Position numbers and translations under genes: made by a program | The notes under the pieces: model-generated | What the model was told of the DNA's origin: nothing | The model's database searches: none | What the model saw: only the letters and a program-made list of their open reading frames with translations | DNA from: Acidimicrobiia bacterium | GTDB taxonomy: Bacteria; Actinomycetota; Acidimicrobiia; ATN3; PSLF01 | DNA: 64,000 nt | NCBI GenBank assembly: GCA_040289475.1 | Contig: PSLF01000002.1 | Coordinates: 124,001 to 188,000, forward strand | Direction of reading: 5' to 3' | Shown here: piece by piece, positions 1 to 9,306 of the stretch | How the letters are laid out: each line of letters opens with the position of its first letter | Numbering within the stretch: the first letter of the stretch is position 1

Positions 1-1
1 C

Positions 2-757
2 CTGGAGAGCTTTGCGAACCTGACTAGCGAAGAGGCGGTCGTGCTGTACTCCGCTCTGAGAGCGGCAGCCAGACTTCCTGGTCTCTCGGACTCTGCCGAG
101 TTGCACTCTGGCATCGAAAAGCTTGCTAAAGCATTAGGTATCGAAGATTCGGGAATGGACATTCTTCCTGAGCGAACTGCCGAAGAAGCATTGGAGCTTT
201 TGAGAAAGGCCATCAGTGGGCGGGAGACCGTAGATCTCGAATATGTGTCTTATTCTTCTGAGATTGAGTCTAGAAGGAAGGTGGACCCACTCCGTCTGTT
301 CGTCTACGAAGGAAGGTGGTACCTAGAGGCGTACTGCCACTTATCTCAAGAAGAACGGATTTTCAGAGTTTCTCGCATAACTAATGCACAGCTTACGGGA
401 AAACAGTTCAAGGCCAGGGGCGTTTCGCCTTTGCGCGGGCAGAAAGGGTTTGGAGAAAGTGCCGGCGGTCGCGGTCCAGGAGATACGGGATGGAAGATAG
501 AGGGGATCAATGTAGAGGTTGTCATGGCGCCCGAGGTGTCCTCCTGGTTCACGCGCGCCTACCCCCTGGAATATAGCGTCCAGCTAGACAACGGCTGGTC
601 GCTAGTGAAATTCAAGGCATCGAGTCGCAATTGGGCGATCAGGGTTCTGTTCGGTATCGCCGACCGGATAGTGGTGCTTTCTCCGGATTATCTCCGCTTG
701 GAGCTCATAGAGTCCGTAAATCGCGCCCTAGCTCTCTACGGTGCTTCTTCAAGATGA
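2..757 (+). CDS. pafC: PafC-like WYL-domain transcriptional regulator (5' end outside window)
   Basis: The reading frame is open from base 2, so the N-terminus, including the expected helix-turn-helix, lies outside the window. The visible part has a short helical stretch (LTSEEAVVLYSALRAAA), a linker, then a WYL-type sensor domain (DLEYVSYSSEIESRRKVDPL, then RWYLEAYCH, then the basic FRVSRI) and a C-terminal extension. PafB/PafC proteins of Actinobacteria are WYL regulators that act in the DNA-damage response and lie between proteasome-accessory and tat genes. The tatA, tatC and helY genes downstream support PafC rather than another WYL protein. The stop overlaps the next start (ATGA), so the two genes are probably translationally coupled. 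Confidence 0.85.
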   Translation: MESFANLTSEEAVVLYSALRAAARLPGLSDSAELHSGIEKLAKALGIEDSGMDILPERTAEEALELLRKAISGRETVDLEYVSYSSEIESRRKVDPLRLFVYEGRWYLEAYCHLSQEERIFRVSRITNAQLTGKQFKARGVSPLRGQKGFGESAGGRGPGDTGWKIEGINVEVVMAPEVSSWFTRAYPLEYSVQLDNGWSLVKFKASSRNWAIRVLFGIADRIVVLSPDYLRLELIESVNRALALYGASSR

Positions 758-2241
758 AACTTTACACCCTTTTTGAGAAGAGCCTGGATATCAAGGTTCT
801 GTCGAGAGATAACAGGCGATATGAGTACTTATTCTTCGATGTTCCTACAGGACTGACCATCTTGGAGGTGTGCTACAGAGTCGACGGTGATGCACGCGTG
901 GATCTGGGATTGTTTGAGGAGACGTCGTCTTCGAGTCGTCCCAAAATTTCCTCGTTTCGAGGCTGGAGTGGAAGTGACCGGCGCTGCGTGGTGGCAGGCC
1001 GAGAATTGTCGACTCCTGGGTATGTCTGTAGGCCCATTAATCAGGGCCGGTGGGCGATCGCACTTGGGTTTCCCGACGAAGGAAAAGAGGTCCACGTACA
1101 CGTAGAGGTGCGGGCGTCGTCTTCGGAAGAAGTCATCGCCGGTCTGGATGCCCCTATTTTGAAAGGCGGAATAGCCGACCTGCCAGCGGACTTAGAAGCG
1201 GCGAGAGACGCGGTGCAGAAGATACCGGGAGTGCCGATTTATAGAGAACTGCCGGGCCACCGCTTAGGGATGTTGTGCGGGGACTTTCATACACACAGCT
1301 GGCACTCCGGTGATGCAAAAACACCTGTCGTCGAGATGGTCGCTGCTGCAGAAACCCGGCGTATGGACTTTTTGGCTATTACCGATCACAACACCAACGC
1401 GCACTGGGCAGAGATCGATGCTGTTCAGCCGTACACATCTGTTGCCCTCATCAAAGGACAGGAAGTAACTACTTACTACGGACACTTCAACGCGTTCCTC
1501 CCAGGAAGGCTTGTGGATTTCAGAATCGAAAACGACAAAGATCTCTCCGATGCTCTAGAGGAAATGGACCACTCCTCAGGACTCCTCTCAATCAACCACC
1601 CAAAAGCTATCGGACCCCAATGGAAGCTTTCGTATCACGAGAGGTTCGACGCACTTGAGGCATGGCAAGCCCCGTGGCTGTGGTTCAATAACGAGTCGAC
1701 GCGGAAGTGGGAGGAACTCCTACGCTGCGGAAGGCGTATCACCGCCATCGGAGGATCGGATGTTCACGATCTCAGAGCGATGCCGGTTCACCAATATGGA
1801 TGTCCCGCAACCTGGGTGTACTCGCCCAGTGATCGAAGCCCTAGTGGAATCTTGGAAGCTGTACGGAGGGGGGCGGTCTCGGTTACAGCTACACCGGACT
1901 CTGCGATCGTGGTGTTGGAGCGTCGAGTTGGCAATGATTCCTCCGAGGGATGGATACCTGCTATGGGTTGGGAGATATCTGCCGAAGAAAGCTTGAGAGC
2001 CCGAGTCCTAGGGGGGCTAGGTAGACTCGTGTTGCGCGTTGTAGGCCAGAACGGTCGTGCGAAAGAGTGGATTTGCGTAGACGGTGATGGGGAGTTCTTA
2101 CTGGAGAACCCTGCAGAATTCGGAGAGTGGCTTCGCCTAGAAGCATGGGGGAAAGGTGTCTATATTCCCGGACCGTTCGGACTTTCCGAGTCAACTCTTG
2201 TGTCGTTTAGCAATCCTGTCTTTATAGCGATCGATCGATGA
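754..2241 (+). CDS. CehA/McbA-type PHP-domain metallohydrolase
   Basis: The start is ATG 754, which overlaps the pafC stop; longer versions run into pafC. The protein has 495 residues. The N-terminal ~170 residues look like a beta-rich domain. The PHP core begins with GDFHTHSWHSGD, followed by AAETRRMDFLAITDHN, SINHPK and GGSDVHD, which supply the His/Asp metal ligands expected of this family. CehA/McbA-like enzymes hydrolyse phosphate or carbamate esters, but the substrate here cannot be read from sequence. There is no signal peptide. It sits where mycobacteria have tatA directly after pafC, so it is an insertion into that conserved series. Confidence 0.8.
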   Translation: MKLYTLFEKSLDIKVLSRDNRRYEYLFFDVPTGLTILEVCYRVDGDARVDLGLFEETSSSSRPKISSFRGWSGSDRRCVVAGRELSTPGYVCRPINQGRWAIALGFPDEGKEVHVHVEVRASSSEEVIAGLDAPILKGGIADLPADLEAARDAVQKIPGVPIYRELPGHRLGMLCGDFHTHSWHSGDAKTPVVEMVAAAETRRMDFLAITDHNTNAHWAEIDAVQPYTSVALIKGQEVTTYYGHFNAFLPGRLVDFRIENDKDLSDALEEMDHSSGLLSINHPKAIGPQWKLSYHERFDALEAWQAPWLWFNNESTRKWEELLRCGRRITAIGGSDVHDLRAMPVHQYGCPATWVYSPSDRSPSGILEAVRRGAVSVTATPDSAIVVLERRVGNDSSEGWIPAMGWEISAEESLRARVLGGLGRLVLRVVGQNGRAKEWICVDGDGEFLLENPAEFGEWLRLEAWGKGVYIPGPFGLSESTLVSFSNPVFIAIDR

Positions 2242-2289
2242 TTCACTGAGACTGTTACAGCCACTGATACCAGGCGGCTCGGGGTGAAA

Positions 2290-4308
2290 TTATCCGCTGG
2301 CTAATGGAATCGCAAAAGTGAAAGTCGAGCCCCGGCCTAGCTGACTTTCGACCCATATTTGCCCCCCATGAGCCTCTACTAGTTTTTTACAGATGTATAA
2401 CCCAATGCCTGTGCCGCCATGGCTGCGGGTGCTTGTGGAGTCGATCTGGCCGAAGCGTTGAAACAGTTTTGGCACGTCTCCGGAGTAAATACCAATTCCT
2501 CGGTCCGTTACCGCAATATGGGCTGAGTCCTCCACCCGCTTTAGGGAAACGGAGACTGCGTCCTCCGAGTACTTCATGGCGTTGTCCACCAGGTGTGCCA
2601 GAATCTGTTCGATTTTGGTGCGATCCACAGATGCCGTCAGCTTGTTGTGCGGAGAATCAAAGACAATCGTTCTGGAGGGGTATTGACTGCGCAAGTTTTT
2701 GATCGTCTTTTTGAGGTAGTCGACGAGATCTACTGTTTCAAGGTACAGCGGAGGCCTCTGCTGCTCTATAGCCGACACGAATAAAAGATCTTCGATCAAA
2801 CGTTCCAGGCGAAGAGTCGCAGTGTCGATCGCTTCGACAGATTCTCTACGCTTTGATTGGGGCAGTTTGTCTCCCTTGGAGATTAGTAGTCGCGTATACC
2901 CCTTTATCAACGTGAGGGGAGTTCTTAACTCGTGCCCAATCACCGATACGAAGTCGGCTTTCATCTGCTGCAACTCTCGTTGCTCTGTGATGTCATCCAT
3001 CACCAAAAGTTTTCCCGTAACCTCGCCCGACTCTCCACGCAGTTGAACCGCACGGGCTTTAAACGTCCGAGGGTTTGGCTTCGATATCGTCACCTCAATT
3101 GTCCCGTTGCCAGAGAGCAGGAGGTCTTCTAGCTCTCTCGGGCGAATTCGTCCCCTAACTGGTGCCCCAATGTCGAACGGGCCTGCCAAACTGAACAACT
3201 CCTGTGCTGTAGCGTTGACCGCAATGAATCGGTCGTTGTTGTCCACGACTATGATTGGATTCCTTATCGAAAAGATGATCGAGGAGAGCTCTGCTCTTCG
3301 GTCCTCAAGCTCTTGATAGAGGAGGGCGTTGCGCAGAGCTAGTCCGGCTTGGTAAGCAAAGCTCGACAGTAACGGAATTTCCCCGCTTGCAGGGATGCGT
3401 GCAGGGGGTAGCAATGCCACCATCAGTCCGGCGTTTGACCCTTCTCCTCTTAGAGGAACGAGCAAGGGAACCATGCCGGTTCTAGAAAGTGGCTTGAAGA
3501 CCGGGTCGTCTTGAGGCTTGAGCACTAGGCGGGGCGCGTTCTCTCCCAGAACCGAGCGAAACTCTTCTCGCTCCATCGTCTCGGCGACGAGCTCCTTCTG
3601 AACGCCCTCAAAGATGCCGAGCTGCAGAACTCCCGTTCTCGTGTCGAATAAGGCGATGAAACCACCTTTGGATCCAAACAGATCCGAAGACATCTTGAGA
3701 ACGTTTGCGAGAAGCGCGTCGATTTTTAGCTCAGTAGTTAGTTCTTTGGAAGTCTCACTGAATAGGCGCAGCTCGCGATCCCGGGCCTCAAGCTCCGACC
3801 GAAGATTTGTGAGTCGAATGGCAATACTTACCTGGTCCGCGAAGAGTTGCGCGAATTGGAGGTCGGTTGGGTTGAGTTGGCGGTGCGAGAACGCTACGAG
3901 ACTGCCAACGATAGTCGCCCCATCTCTTACAGGAACTCCCAATCCCGATTCGAAGGGTATGGGTCCCGCAGGGAAAAACGGGCTCAAAAGATCAGGTGTA
4001 GGCGCTAATACCGGCTGCCCTGTAGAGAGAAGCCTCGCAGCCATTACCGATGCATCGACAAATCCCGCAGGCCTGGCCTCGTGCCTGCCAGCTAGCCGCA
4101 GAGCACCCTCAGAAATGTCAGCCATCCAGAGCTGGACAGCCTGGGCTCCGATCCCCTCAGCAAGATCTGCTAGAAGCGTTTTAATGACCGACTCGGGCCT
4201 AGTGGTCGAAGACAGTGCGCGGGCGGCCCTCAGTACGGCGTCAAGAGGATTGCTCCGTCCGCCGCCGTTAGAATTCGGTTGGGGAGTCGCTCTCCCCGTC
4301 GATGTCAT
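2290..4308 (-). CDS. GAF-GAF-PAS sensor histidine kinase (orphan)
   Basis: This is a cytoplasmic sensor kinase with no membrane segment. In order it has two GAF-like domains (about residues 30-330), a PAS-like segment ([23 protein letters not shown]), a HisKA domain with the phosphoacceptor H-box ([15 protein letters not shown]), and a HATPase_c domain with N box (LVDNAMKYS), G1 (DRGIGI) and G2 ([13 protein letters not shown]). ATG 4308 was chosen because AGG lies upstream; a TTG at 4347 would add 13 residues and has no clear ribosome-binding site. No response regulator is adjacent, so the partner is unknown. It is transcribed against the pafC-tat series and divergently from the small membrane gene at 4483. 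Confidence 0.85.
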   Translation of the reverse strand: MTSTGRATPQPNSNGGGRSNPLDAVLRAARALSSTTRPESVIKTLLADLAEGIGAQAVQLWMADISEGALRLAGRHEARPAGFVDASVMAARLLSTGQPVLAPTPDLLSPFFPAGPIPFESGLGVPVRDGATIVGSLVAFSHRQLNPTDLQFAQLFADQVSIAIRLTNLRSELEARDRELRLFSETSKELTTELKIDALLANVLKMSSDLFGSKGGFIALFDTRTGVLQLGIFEGVQKELVAETMEREEFRSVLGENAPRLVLKPQDDPVFKPLSRTGMVPLLVPLRGEGSNAGLMVALLPPARIPASGEIPLLSSFAYQAGLALRNALLYQELEDRRAELSSIIFSIRNPIIVVDNNDRFIAVNATAQELFSLAGPFDIGAPVRGRIRPRELEDLLLSGNGTIEVTISKPNPRTFKARAVQLRGESGEVTGKLLVMDDITEQRELQQMKADFVSVIGHELRTPLTLIKGYTRLLISKGDKLPQSKRRESVEAIDTATLRLERLIEDLLFVSAIEQQRPPLYLETVDLVDYLKKTIKNLRSQYPSRTIVFDSPHNKLTASVDRTKIEQILAHLVDNAMKYSEDAVSVSLKRVEDSAHIAVTDRGIGIYSGDVPKLFQRFGQIDSTSTRSHGGTGIGLYICKKLVEAHGGQIWVESQLGRGSTFTFAIPLASG

Positions 4309-4482
4309 AAGCCGATACCTAGCCTGAGTTTCAAGTTGCCGACCCAATTCGGGTTGTCGGCATTTCCAAGTCTCCCCTTGAAGCCAAGAGAGTTGTTCTC
4401 AAAGTCGGAGCTATCTGCGAGAAACCGTATCATACATCCAGGGACGGTTAGACGCTTAGTACGACTTCGAAGGTGAGGTGTC

Positions 4483-4797
4483 ATGCCTGTACTGGCTTGG
4501 ATCGGAATTATCGTCAGTCTGCTTGTAGTGGTTCCCGTGTTGTACTTCCTGGGGCGTGCGGTGGTCACCATAGTTGTAGCTAGGCGAGAACTCGAGCGCC
4601 CCAATCCTGCGGCTGGGGTGGTCGAGATCGCGGGTCCAAAGAAGGCGAAGAGGCCCTCCGAAGGTGGTAGGTCTCGGAAAGCCTCCGAACAGCAGGCCAT
4701 GGAAGAAGCGCTCAAAAAGCTTGCTACTAAGTCGCGTCGTCGAGAGAGCAATAGGGGAAGTGGCGACTCCGGGGAGGGGCAGGTGCCGGGGGAGTGA
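4483..4797 (+). CDS. Small single-pass membrane protein, unknown
   Basis: This 104-residue protein starts at ATG 4483 behind an AGGTGAGG ribosome-binding site. Residues ~4-33 form one hydrophobic segment (WIGIIVSLLVVVPVLYFLGR), followed by a basic, Ser/Gly-rich cytosolic tail with a short helix (EQQAMEEALKKLATKSRRR). It lies 34 bases before tatA and could be co-transcribed with it. I do not recognise a family. The position suggests an accessory to the Tat system or the envelope, but that is only context. Confidence 0.65.
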   Translation: MPVLAWIGIIVSLLVVVPVLYFLGRAVVTIVVARRELERPNPAAGVVEIAGPKKAKRPSEGGRSRKASEQQAMEEALKKLATKSRRRESNRGSGDSGEGQVPGE

Positions 4798-4831
4798 CTA
4801 GACCCCTAAAGCTAGGGCATCGGCAGGGAAG

Positions 4832-5107
4832 ATGTTGAACGTCGGACCATTAGAGATTTTGCTGATTGTGGTCATAGCGCTACTGGTTATCGGACCTGAA
4901 GACCTTCCCGATGCCGTACGCAAGGTTGGCCGTTTCTTCGCAGAACTGAGGCGCTATGGCGAAGAAGTACAAGAAGAGGTGCGTGCGATCATAGAAGATG
5001 CGGCTAGTGGATTAGAGGATGATCTAAAAGCCACAGAACCGAGTGGGGGCTCGGATCTCAAATTCGATTCAAAAAACTTACCAGATTCCGGGGGTACGGG
5101 TGGCTGA
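4832..5107 (+). CDS. tatA: Sec-independent translocase subunit TatA/TatB
   Basis: This 91-residue protein has the TatA/TatB plan: a short N-terminal membrane helix (GPLEILLIVVIALLVIGPEDLP) ending in the conserved hinge, then an amphipathic helix (AVRKVGRFFAELRRYGEEVQEEV) and an acidic, Gly/Ser-rich tail. TatA assembles with TatC to move folded twin-arginine substrates across the membrane. The P-E-D-L-P hinge and the acidic helix are somewhat TatB-like, so TatA versus TatB is not certain. tatC follows and its likely start overlaps this stop. Tat substrates are present in the same window (the lipoproteins at 43449 and 44932). Confidence 0.9.
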   Translation: MLNVGPLEILLIVVIALLVIGPEDLPDAVRKVGRFFAELRRYGEEVQEEVRAIIEDAASGLEDDLKATEPSGGSDLKFDSKNLPDSGGTGG

Positions 5108-5945
5108 GAAAGCCGGCGACTCTGGTTCGGGACCACTCCGTTCAAGAATTGACCCAACCCTGGAAACAGATTCACACATGACTTCTAGCGTTTCTGAATT
5201 AGATGGTTATGAAGACATTGCTTCCCTAGAAGCAACTCGTATGCCCCTTGTCGAGCATCTCAAAGAGTTGCGAATCCGCCTTATTAGAGCGCTGGTAGCA
5301 TTTGTCGTTGCTTCCTTAATTGGGTGGGTGTTTTTCATCCCAATTATGGATGTGCTGCTTGCGCCTCTTCGTACCGCACTTGGAGATCCAGAGCGTCCAC
5401 TAATCGCGATTGGGATTTTCGATCCGGTTGGAATGCGCCTGAAGATATCGGCGTTCGCAGGGTTGATATTGGCATCTCCCGTGATTTTTTGGCAAATTTG
5501 GAGGTTTGTGGCACCAGGACTTACGCGGAAAGAACGAAAGACGACGATCACCATAGTCTCGGTTAGCAGCTTGCTGTTTGCGTTCGGAGTCGCTGTTGCT
5601 TACCTGACCGCTGTTCCTGCACTTGTTTTTCTGCTCAAAATAGCTGGAAACACTGTAGAGCCTTTCATAACAGCCGATCGCTACATTAGCTTCATGTTGG
5701 CAATGAGCTTTGGATTCGGTGCGGCATTTGAATTCCCTCTTGTTCTCATAGCTCTCGTAGCTTTGGGTGCAGTCAGTTCCAGGCAGTTATTAGGAGCATG
5801 GCGAGTTGTCGTTGTTGCTATCTCAGTGGTGGCTGCTGTAGCGACACCAGGGCAGGATCCATTTTCGTTTTTTGCACTCTTTGCCCCGATGTGTGTTTTA
5901 TATTTACTTGCTGTAGCATTTGCCCGCTTTATATTAAAAAAGTAA
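5100..5945 (+). CDS. tatC: Sec-independent translocase subunit TatC
   Basis: This multi-pass protein begins its conserved region with MPLVEHLKELRIRLIRAL, the TatC N-terminal signature, followed by about six membrane segments and conserved elements such as PVIFWQIWRFVAPGL and FGFGAAFEFPL. TatC is the twin-arginine signal receptor. The start is ambiguous: GTG 5100 overlaps the tatA stop and follows a G-rich stretch, while ATG 5178 gives a more typical 255 residues. The first 26 residues of the longer form are polar and unlike the family. The last third and the following spacer are AT-rich compared with their surroundings. Confidence 0.92.
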   Translation: MAEKAGDSGSGPLRSRIDPTLETDSHMTSSVSELDGYEDIASLEATRMPLVEHLKELRIRLIRALVAFVVASLIGWVFFIPIMDVLLAPLRTALGDPERPLIAIGIFDPVGMRLKISAFAGLILASPVIFWQIWRFVAPGLTRKERKTTITIVSVSSLLFAFGVAVAYLTAVPALVFLLKIAGNTVEPFITADRYISFMLAMSFGFGAAFEFPLVLIALVALGAVSSRQLLGAWRVVVVAISVVAAVATPGQDPFSFFALFAPMCVLYLLAVAFARFILKK

Positions 5946-5976
5946 TAACTGTGACGAGGATATTGAAACGCCTCAA

Positions 5977-7206
5977 ATGAAAAAGAAACGATGTGGACGT
6001 ACATTGGGATGGACTAATTTATCAGCACAAAAACGCCGGCGCCGTTATTTGGTTTTGAGTGCAAGTTTGGGCATTGCGATACTGTTAAGTATTGCCGGGT
6101 ACATTATGTTTTGGACGAATCACGATTCGAAGAGCATCGACCGTTTGGTTTATAAGAGGGTTTCAGAATGGTACAAGCAAGGCGATTCTTATCGAGGTAG
6201 TCTAGAACAGTTGATTGATGACGCTAACCGCGCACAGTTAAGTGGCGATTCAAGAGCTTTGGAAGAAACATCTCGAAAGGCGGATATCTTAGGACGTGAG
6301 ATATCAAAGCTACGGGTAAGAATATCACAGGCCGGTGTTTTTGAAAATGAGGATTTGGATCATCTTAAAAACCAATCAATACAGGTAGTTTCCTATTTGG
6401 CTGAAGCAGCTGAAAATATACAAGCGCTTTCCGCAATTCCAGCCTTTTTACAAAATGATTTTATACTACAAGCTCGGCGTTTTTTAATTTTGGCTGATAC
6501 TTCCAGAGTGTTCATCGAAATGTTATGGCAACAAGGCTTTGGTGTAAGCAATAAAAAACTGTTATCTCGGGCACCACTTATAGATGATAATAGTTTAGGA
6601 AAATGGAAATGGTCTGAACGATTCGCAGATGGTTTAGGAAAGAACTTAGATCCTTGGCCTTTAGATGGTGTTTCGGCTTCAGGAGCATATACTGAAGCAA
6701 AGGGGAATGCCGCTGGATGGGTAGAAGCAGAAAGAAGCGCGGCATACGCAGCCGAGATTACGGCGAGTATTTCGGCGGCATGTGCCGAGCTCGAGAGGTT
6801 TGCGCGAGTCGATATTCGAGTGGCGGATAAAGCGGTTTTTCGACGGGCATTGGAGGCGAACATTCTTTTTGCGAACGAGGTCGCAAAGTCGGCAGCGCCG
6901 GCAGACTCGGTTCTCACCTTTGCTGCGGCGTGGCGGGGTACTCGCGGTTACCACGAGGCGTTCATGTCCGGGATTGTTGCTGACTCGCTGGGAGAGTTGC
7001 GAAGTCGGTGGACATTCAAAGCATACAGATTGGCTATGCTGGCCGGAACTAGCTGGAATCAAGGTCTTGAAATTTCCCAATCGCGGGGCATCCCTTTTGG
7101 ATACGTTCCCAGTTGCACTGGGCGGCTGGAGATTCTACTTCTTAGTCCATGGGACGTTCGACAGGACCTGACTACGGTGATTCCGGGACCTCGAGCGGAG
7201 GGCTGA
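5977..7206 (+). CDS. Membrane-anchored protein of unknown function, AT-rich 5' half
   Basis: This 409-residue protein has a very basic N-terminus (MKKKRCGR, QKRRRR), one membrane helix at about residues 24-46 (YLVLSASLGIAILLSIAGYI) and a long helical extracytoplasmic part rich in Ala, Glu, Lys and Arg, likely coiled (EETSRKADILGREISKLRVR). I recognise no family. The first ~650 bases use A/T-ending codons heavily (tta, aaa, aat, ttt), while the last ~500 bases match the rest of the window. This could be a composite gene, a recombination edge or relaxed composition. The stop TGA at 7204-7206 lies inside the ribosome-binding site/start region of the helicase, implying coupling. Confidence 0.7.
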   Translation: MKKKRCGRTLGWTNLSAQKRRRRYLVLSASLGIAILLSIAGYIMFWTNHDSKSIDRLVYKRVSEWYKQGDSYRGSLEQLIDDANRAQLSGDSRALEETSRKADILGREISKLRVRISQAGVFENEDLDHLKNQSIQVVSYLAEAAENIQALSAIPAFLQNDFILQARRFLILADTSRVFIEMLWQQGFGVSNKKLLSRAPLIDDNSLGKWKWSERFADGLGKNLDPWPLDGVSASGAYTEAKGNAAGWVEAERSAAYAAEITASISAACAELERFARVDIRVADKAVFRRALEANILFANEVAKSAAPADSVLTFAAAWRGTRGYHEAFMSGIVADSLGELRSRWTFKAYRLAMLAGTSWNQGLEISQSRGIPFGYVPSCTGRLEILLLSPWDVRQDLTTVIPGPRAEG

Positions 7207-7210
7207 CATC
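7197..7210 (+). promoter_or_regulatory. Ribosome-binding site and probable AUC start of the helicase
   Basis: GGAGGG at 7197-7202 is followed by CTGAC and then ATC at 7208-7210, in frame with the helicase. The spacing is ideal, and the site overlaps the stop codon (7204-7206) of the preceding gene. No other start candidate in this frame lies before the Q-motif. AUC is a rare start codon; a base error or true mutation of ATG to ATC would look the same. Confidence 0.5.
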
Positions 7211-9259
7211 TCGACCGAGGGACGAACAGAACAAAGCCAACGCTTTCTGGAGTGGTTTGAGAAGCAACTTTCTTTTCCTCTCGATGACTTTCAGAAGCAA
7301 GCCATCGAGCATTTGTGCCAATCTCGCTCGGTTCTGGTAGCCGCGCCGACAGGCTCGGGGAAAACCATCGTCGCGAAGTTCGCAATTCAACTGGCCCTTT
7401 CGCGAGGGTCCAAGGCTGTTTACACATCACCGCTCAAAGCTCTTTCGAATGAAAAGTTCAGGGAGCTTTGCGAGGAGCTGGGTCCAGAGCACGTGGGATT
7501 GCTCACAGGAGACGTGAGCATTCGACCAAGGGCCGAGGTGCTAGTGATGACCACCGAAGTCCTGAGAAACATGCTGTATCAGAACGACCCGGAGATCGAC
7601 CTTATATCGCACGTCGTTCTTGACGAAATCCACTACTTGCAAGATCCTGCAAGGGGATCGACATGGGAAGAAGTGATTCTCATGCTGCCTCGGCACGTAC
7701 GTATCGTGTGCTTGTCGGCCACCATTTCCAACACGGGTGAGTTTTTGGGATGGCTTCGGGCCGTTCGGGGAGATGTTCAGTGTGTATCGAGGTACGACCG
7801 GCCGGTTCCGCTAGAGGTGCTTTACTGTTACGAAGACTCTAGAACTGGGAAGGCTCGGCTTCGGCGACTTTGGGCAAGGGGTTCGAAGACCAGACCTAAT
7901 CCTTCGTTAGCCAAGGCCTTGTCGGCTAGGCACGGTCGGAGGGATCGTTACGCCCTCGTTCCGCACCGACTCGATGTATTGGACGCCTTATACGAAGCGG
8001 GTTTGATGCCAACCATTTATTTCATATTTTCAAGGCAAGGGTGTGAGCGGGCTGTGCAAATGGTGGCATCGGAGGGCATTTCCTTGTTGGGGGAAAGCGA
8101 AAGAAGAGAAGTAGAGAAAGTGGCTCTGGAAAGAACAGCTGCGTTCAGCGATGCCGAGCTTTCCGTACTTGATTTCGGGAGATTTCTTGATGGATTGCTT
8201 CGTGGCGTAGCAGCACATCATGGGGGCATGCTTCATCAGTTCAAGGAAATCGTAGAGATGCTTTTTTCGAGGGGCCTGTTGCGGGTGGTTTTTGCAACAG
8301 AGACGCTGTCATTGGGAATCGATATGCCTGCTCGCTCGGTGGTTTTGGAGAGCTTTTATAAATTCGACGGCATTTCTCACAAGTTGCTCACGCCTAGCGA
8401 GTTTACTCAACTGTCGGGAAGAGCGGGCAGGCGAGGCAAGGACGAGATTGGTTATGCCGTCGTAGTCCACTCTCCTTGGCTCCCCCTAGAGCATGTCGCA
8501 TCCACAGCCCGTTCGACCAAGTTCAAACTCGTGTCGAGCTTTAAGCCTGGTTACAACATGGTCGCGAACATGATCTTTAAGTACCCGACCAAGGCTGAAG
8601 CTGAAAAGATCCTAGGAAGTTCATATGCGGCTTACCAATCCAGACCCGGCGGCCGAAGAGGCGGCCACTTTTTTCCCTCGGCCAGCGAGCTTGTAGCAGA
8701 GTTTCGTCGCTACCGTGAAGTTTTGGCTCGCCTTGGGTACTTGCGGGGCGAGTGGCAGCTTGCGGAAAAAGGTGAAATATTGGCGGGAATATATACGGAA
8801 CGAGATATCGCATTCGTCGAATGGTTGGCTAGGTCGGAGGCGGATCACCATGACATTCCTGTGCTCTCGGCTATTATCTCGGGGTTCGTAAGCGATGAAG
8901 TTGGACCAGATGAGAGGGTCGACTACAGGTATTTCCGAAACCGAAAATTACGGGAGGAAGCTTCAAAGGTAGAAGAAGTGGTGTCGGATGTAACCAAGGT
9001 AGAACAAGAAATATTTTTCGCGCAGAAAACGCCTCTCCCTGACTTCGCCTATGCTTTGGCTGCAATGCGCTGGGCAAAATCCAATGATCCGACCGCGTTG
9101 CTTGAAACATCCAAAGGCCCAGGTGACGTCGTGCGGCACCTTCGGCGCATCATCGACTTAGCTCGGCAAGCGCACGAGGCGACCCGGAAGCGAGAGTTCG
9201 AGCTTTTAGCGATTGCGCTTGATGTGGGAATTGTTTCCTCTGCCGTTCCGGGTGAGTAG
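7208..9259 (+). CDS. helY: Ski2/HelY-type DEIH-box helicase
   Basis: This is a superfamily 2 RNA helicase of the Ski2/Dob10/HelY type. It shows a Q-motif-like FPLDDFQKQAIEHL (residues ~23-36), Walker A APTGSGKT, motif Ia TSPLKALSNEKF, DEIH box (VVLDEIHYL), motif III SAT, and motif VI QLSGRAGRRG. At about 683 residues it is shorter than mycobacterial HelY (about 900). The start is unusual. The frame is open only from 7181 and holds no ATG, GTG or TTG before 7313, which lies after the Q-motif. ATC at 7208 lies 5 bases after GGAGGG (7197-7202), so I place the start there. The tatC-helY neighbourhood is conserved in Actinobacteria. Confidence 0.88.
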   Translation: MSTEGRTEQSQRFLEWFEKQLSFPLDDFQKQAIEHLCQSRSVLVAAPTGSGKTIVAKFAIQLALSRGSKAVYTSPLKALSNEKFRELCEELGPEHVGLLTGDVSIRPRAEVLVMTTEVLRNMLYQNDPEIDLISHVVLDEIHYLQDPARGSTWEEVILMLPRHVRIVCLSATISNTGEFLGWLRAVRGDVQCVSRYDRPVPLEVLYCYEDSRTGKARLRRLWARGSKTRPNPSLAKALSARHGRRDRYALVPHRLDVLDALYEAGLMPTIYFIFSRQGCERAVQMVASEGISLLGESERREVEKVALERTAAFSDAELSVLDFGRFLDGLLRGVAAHHGGMLHQFKEIVEMLFSRGLLRVVFATETLSLGIDMPARSVVLESFYKFDGISHKLLTPSEFTQLSGRAGRRGKDEIGYAVVVHSPWLPLEHVASTARSTKFKLVSSFKPGYNMVANMIFKYPTKAEAEKILGSSYAAYQSRPGGRRGGHFFPSASELVAEFRRYREVLARLGYLRGEWQLAEKGEILAGIYTERDIAFVEWLARSEADHHDIPVLSAIISGFVSDEVGPDERVDYRYFRNRKLREEASKVEEVVSDVTKVEQEIFFAQKTPLPDFAYALAAMRWAKSNDPTALLETSKGPGDVVRHLRRIIDLARQAHEATRKREFELLAIALDVGIVSSAVPGE

Positions 9260-9306
9260 ACTTTGCGACGACCTTTGCAACAATGTGAGAAAGGTCGGCT
9301 AAGAGG

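Noticed and set aside
3614-4327. 237-codon plus-strand frame
   Set aside because: Antisense shadow of the sensor kinase GAF region, Ser/Arg-rich without domains.
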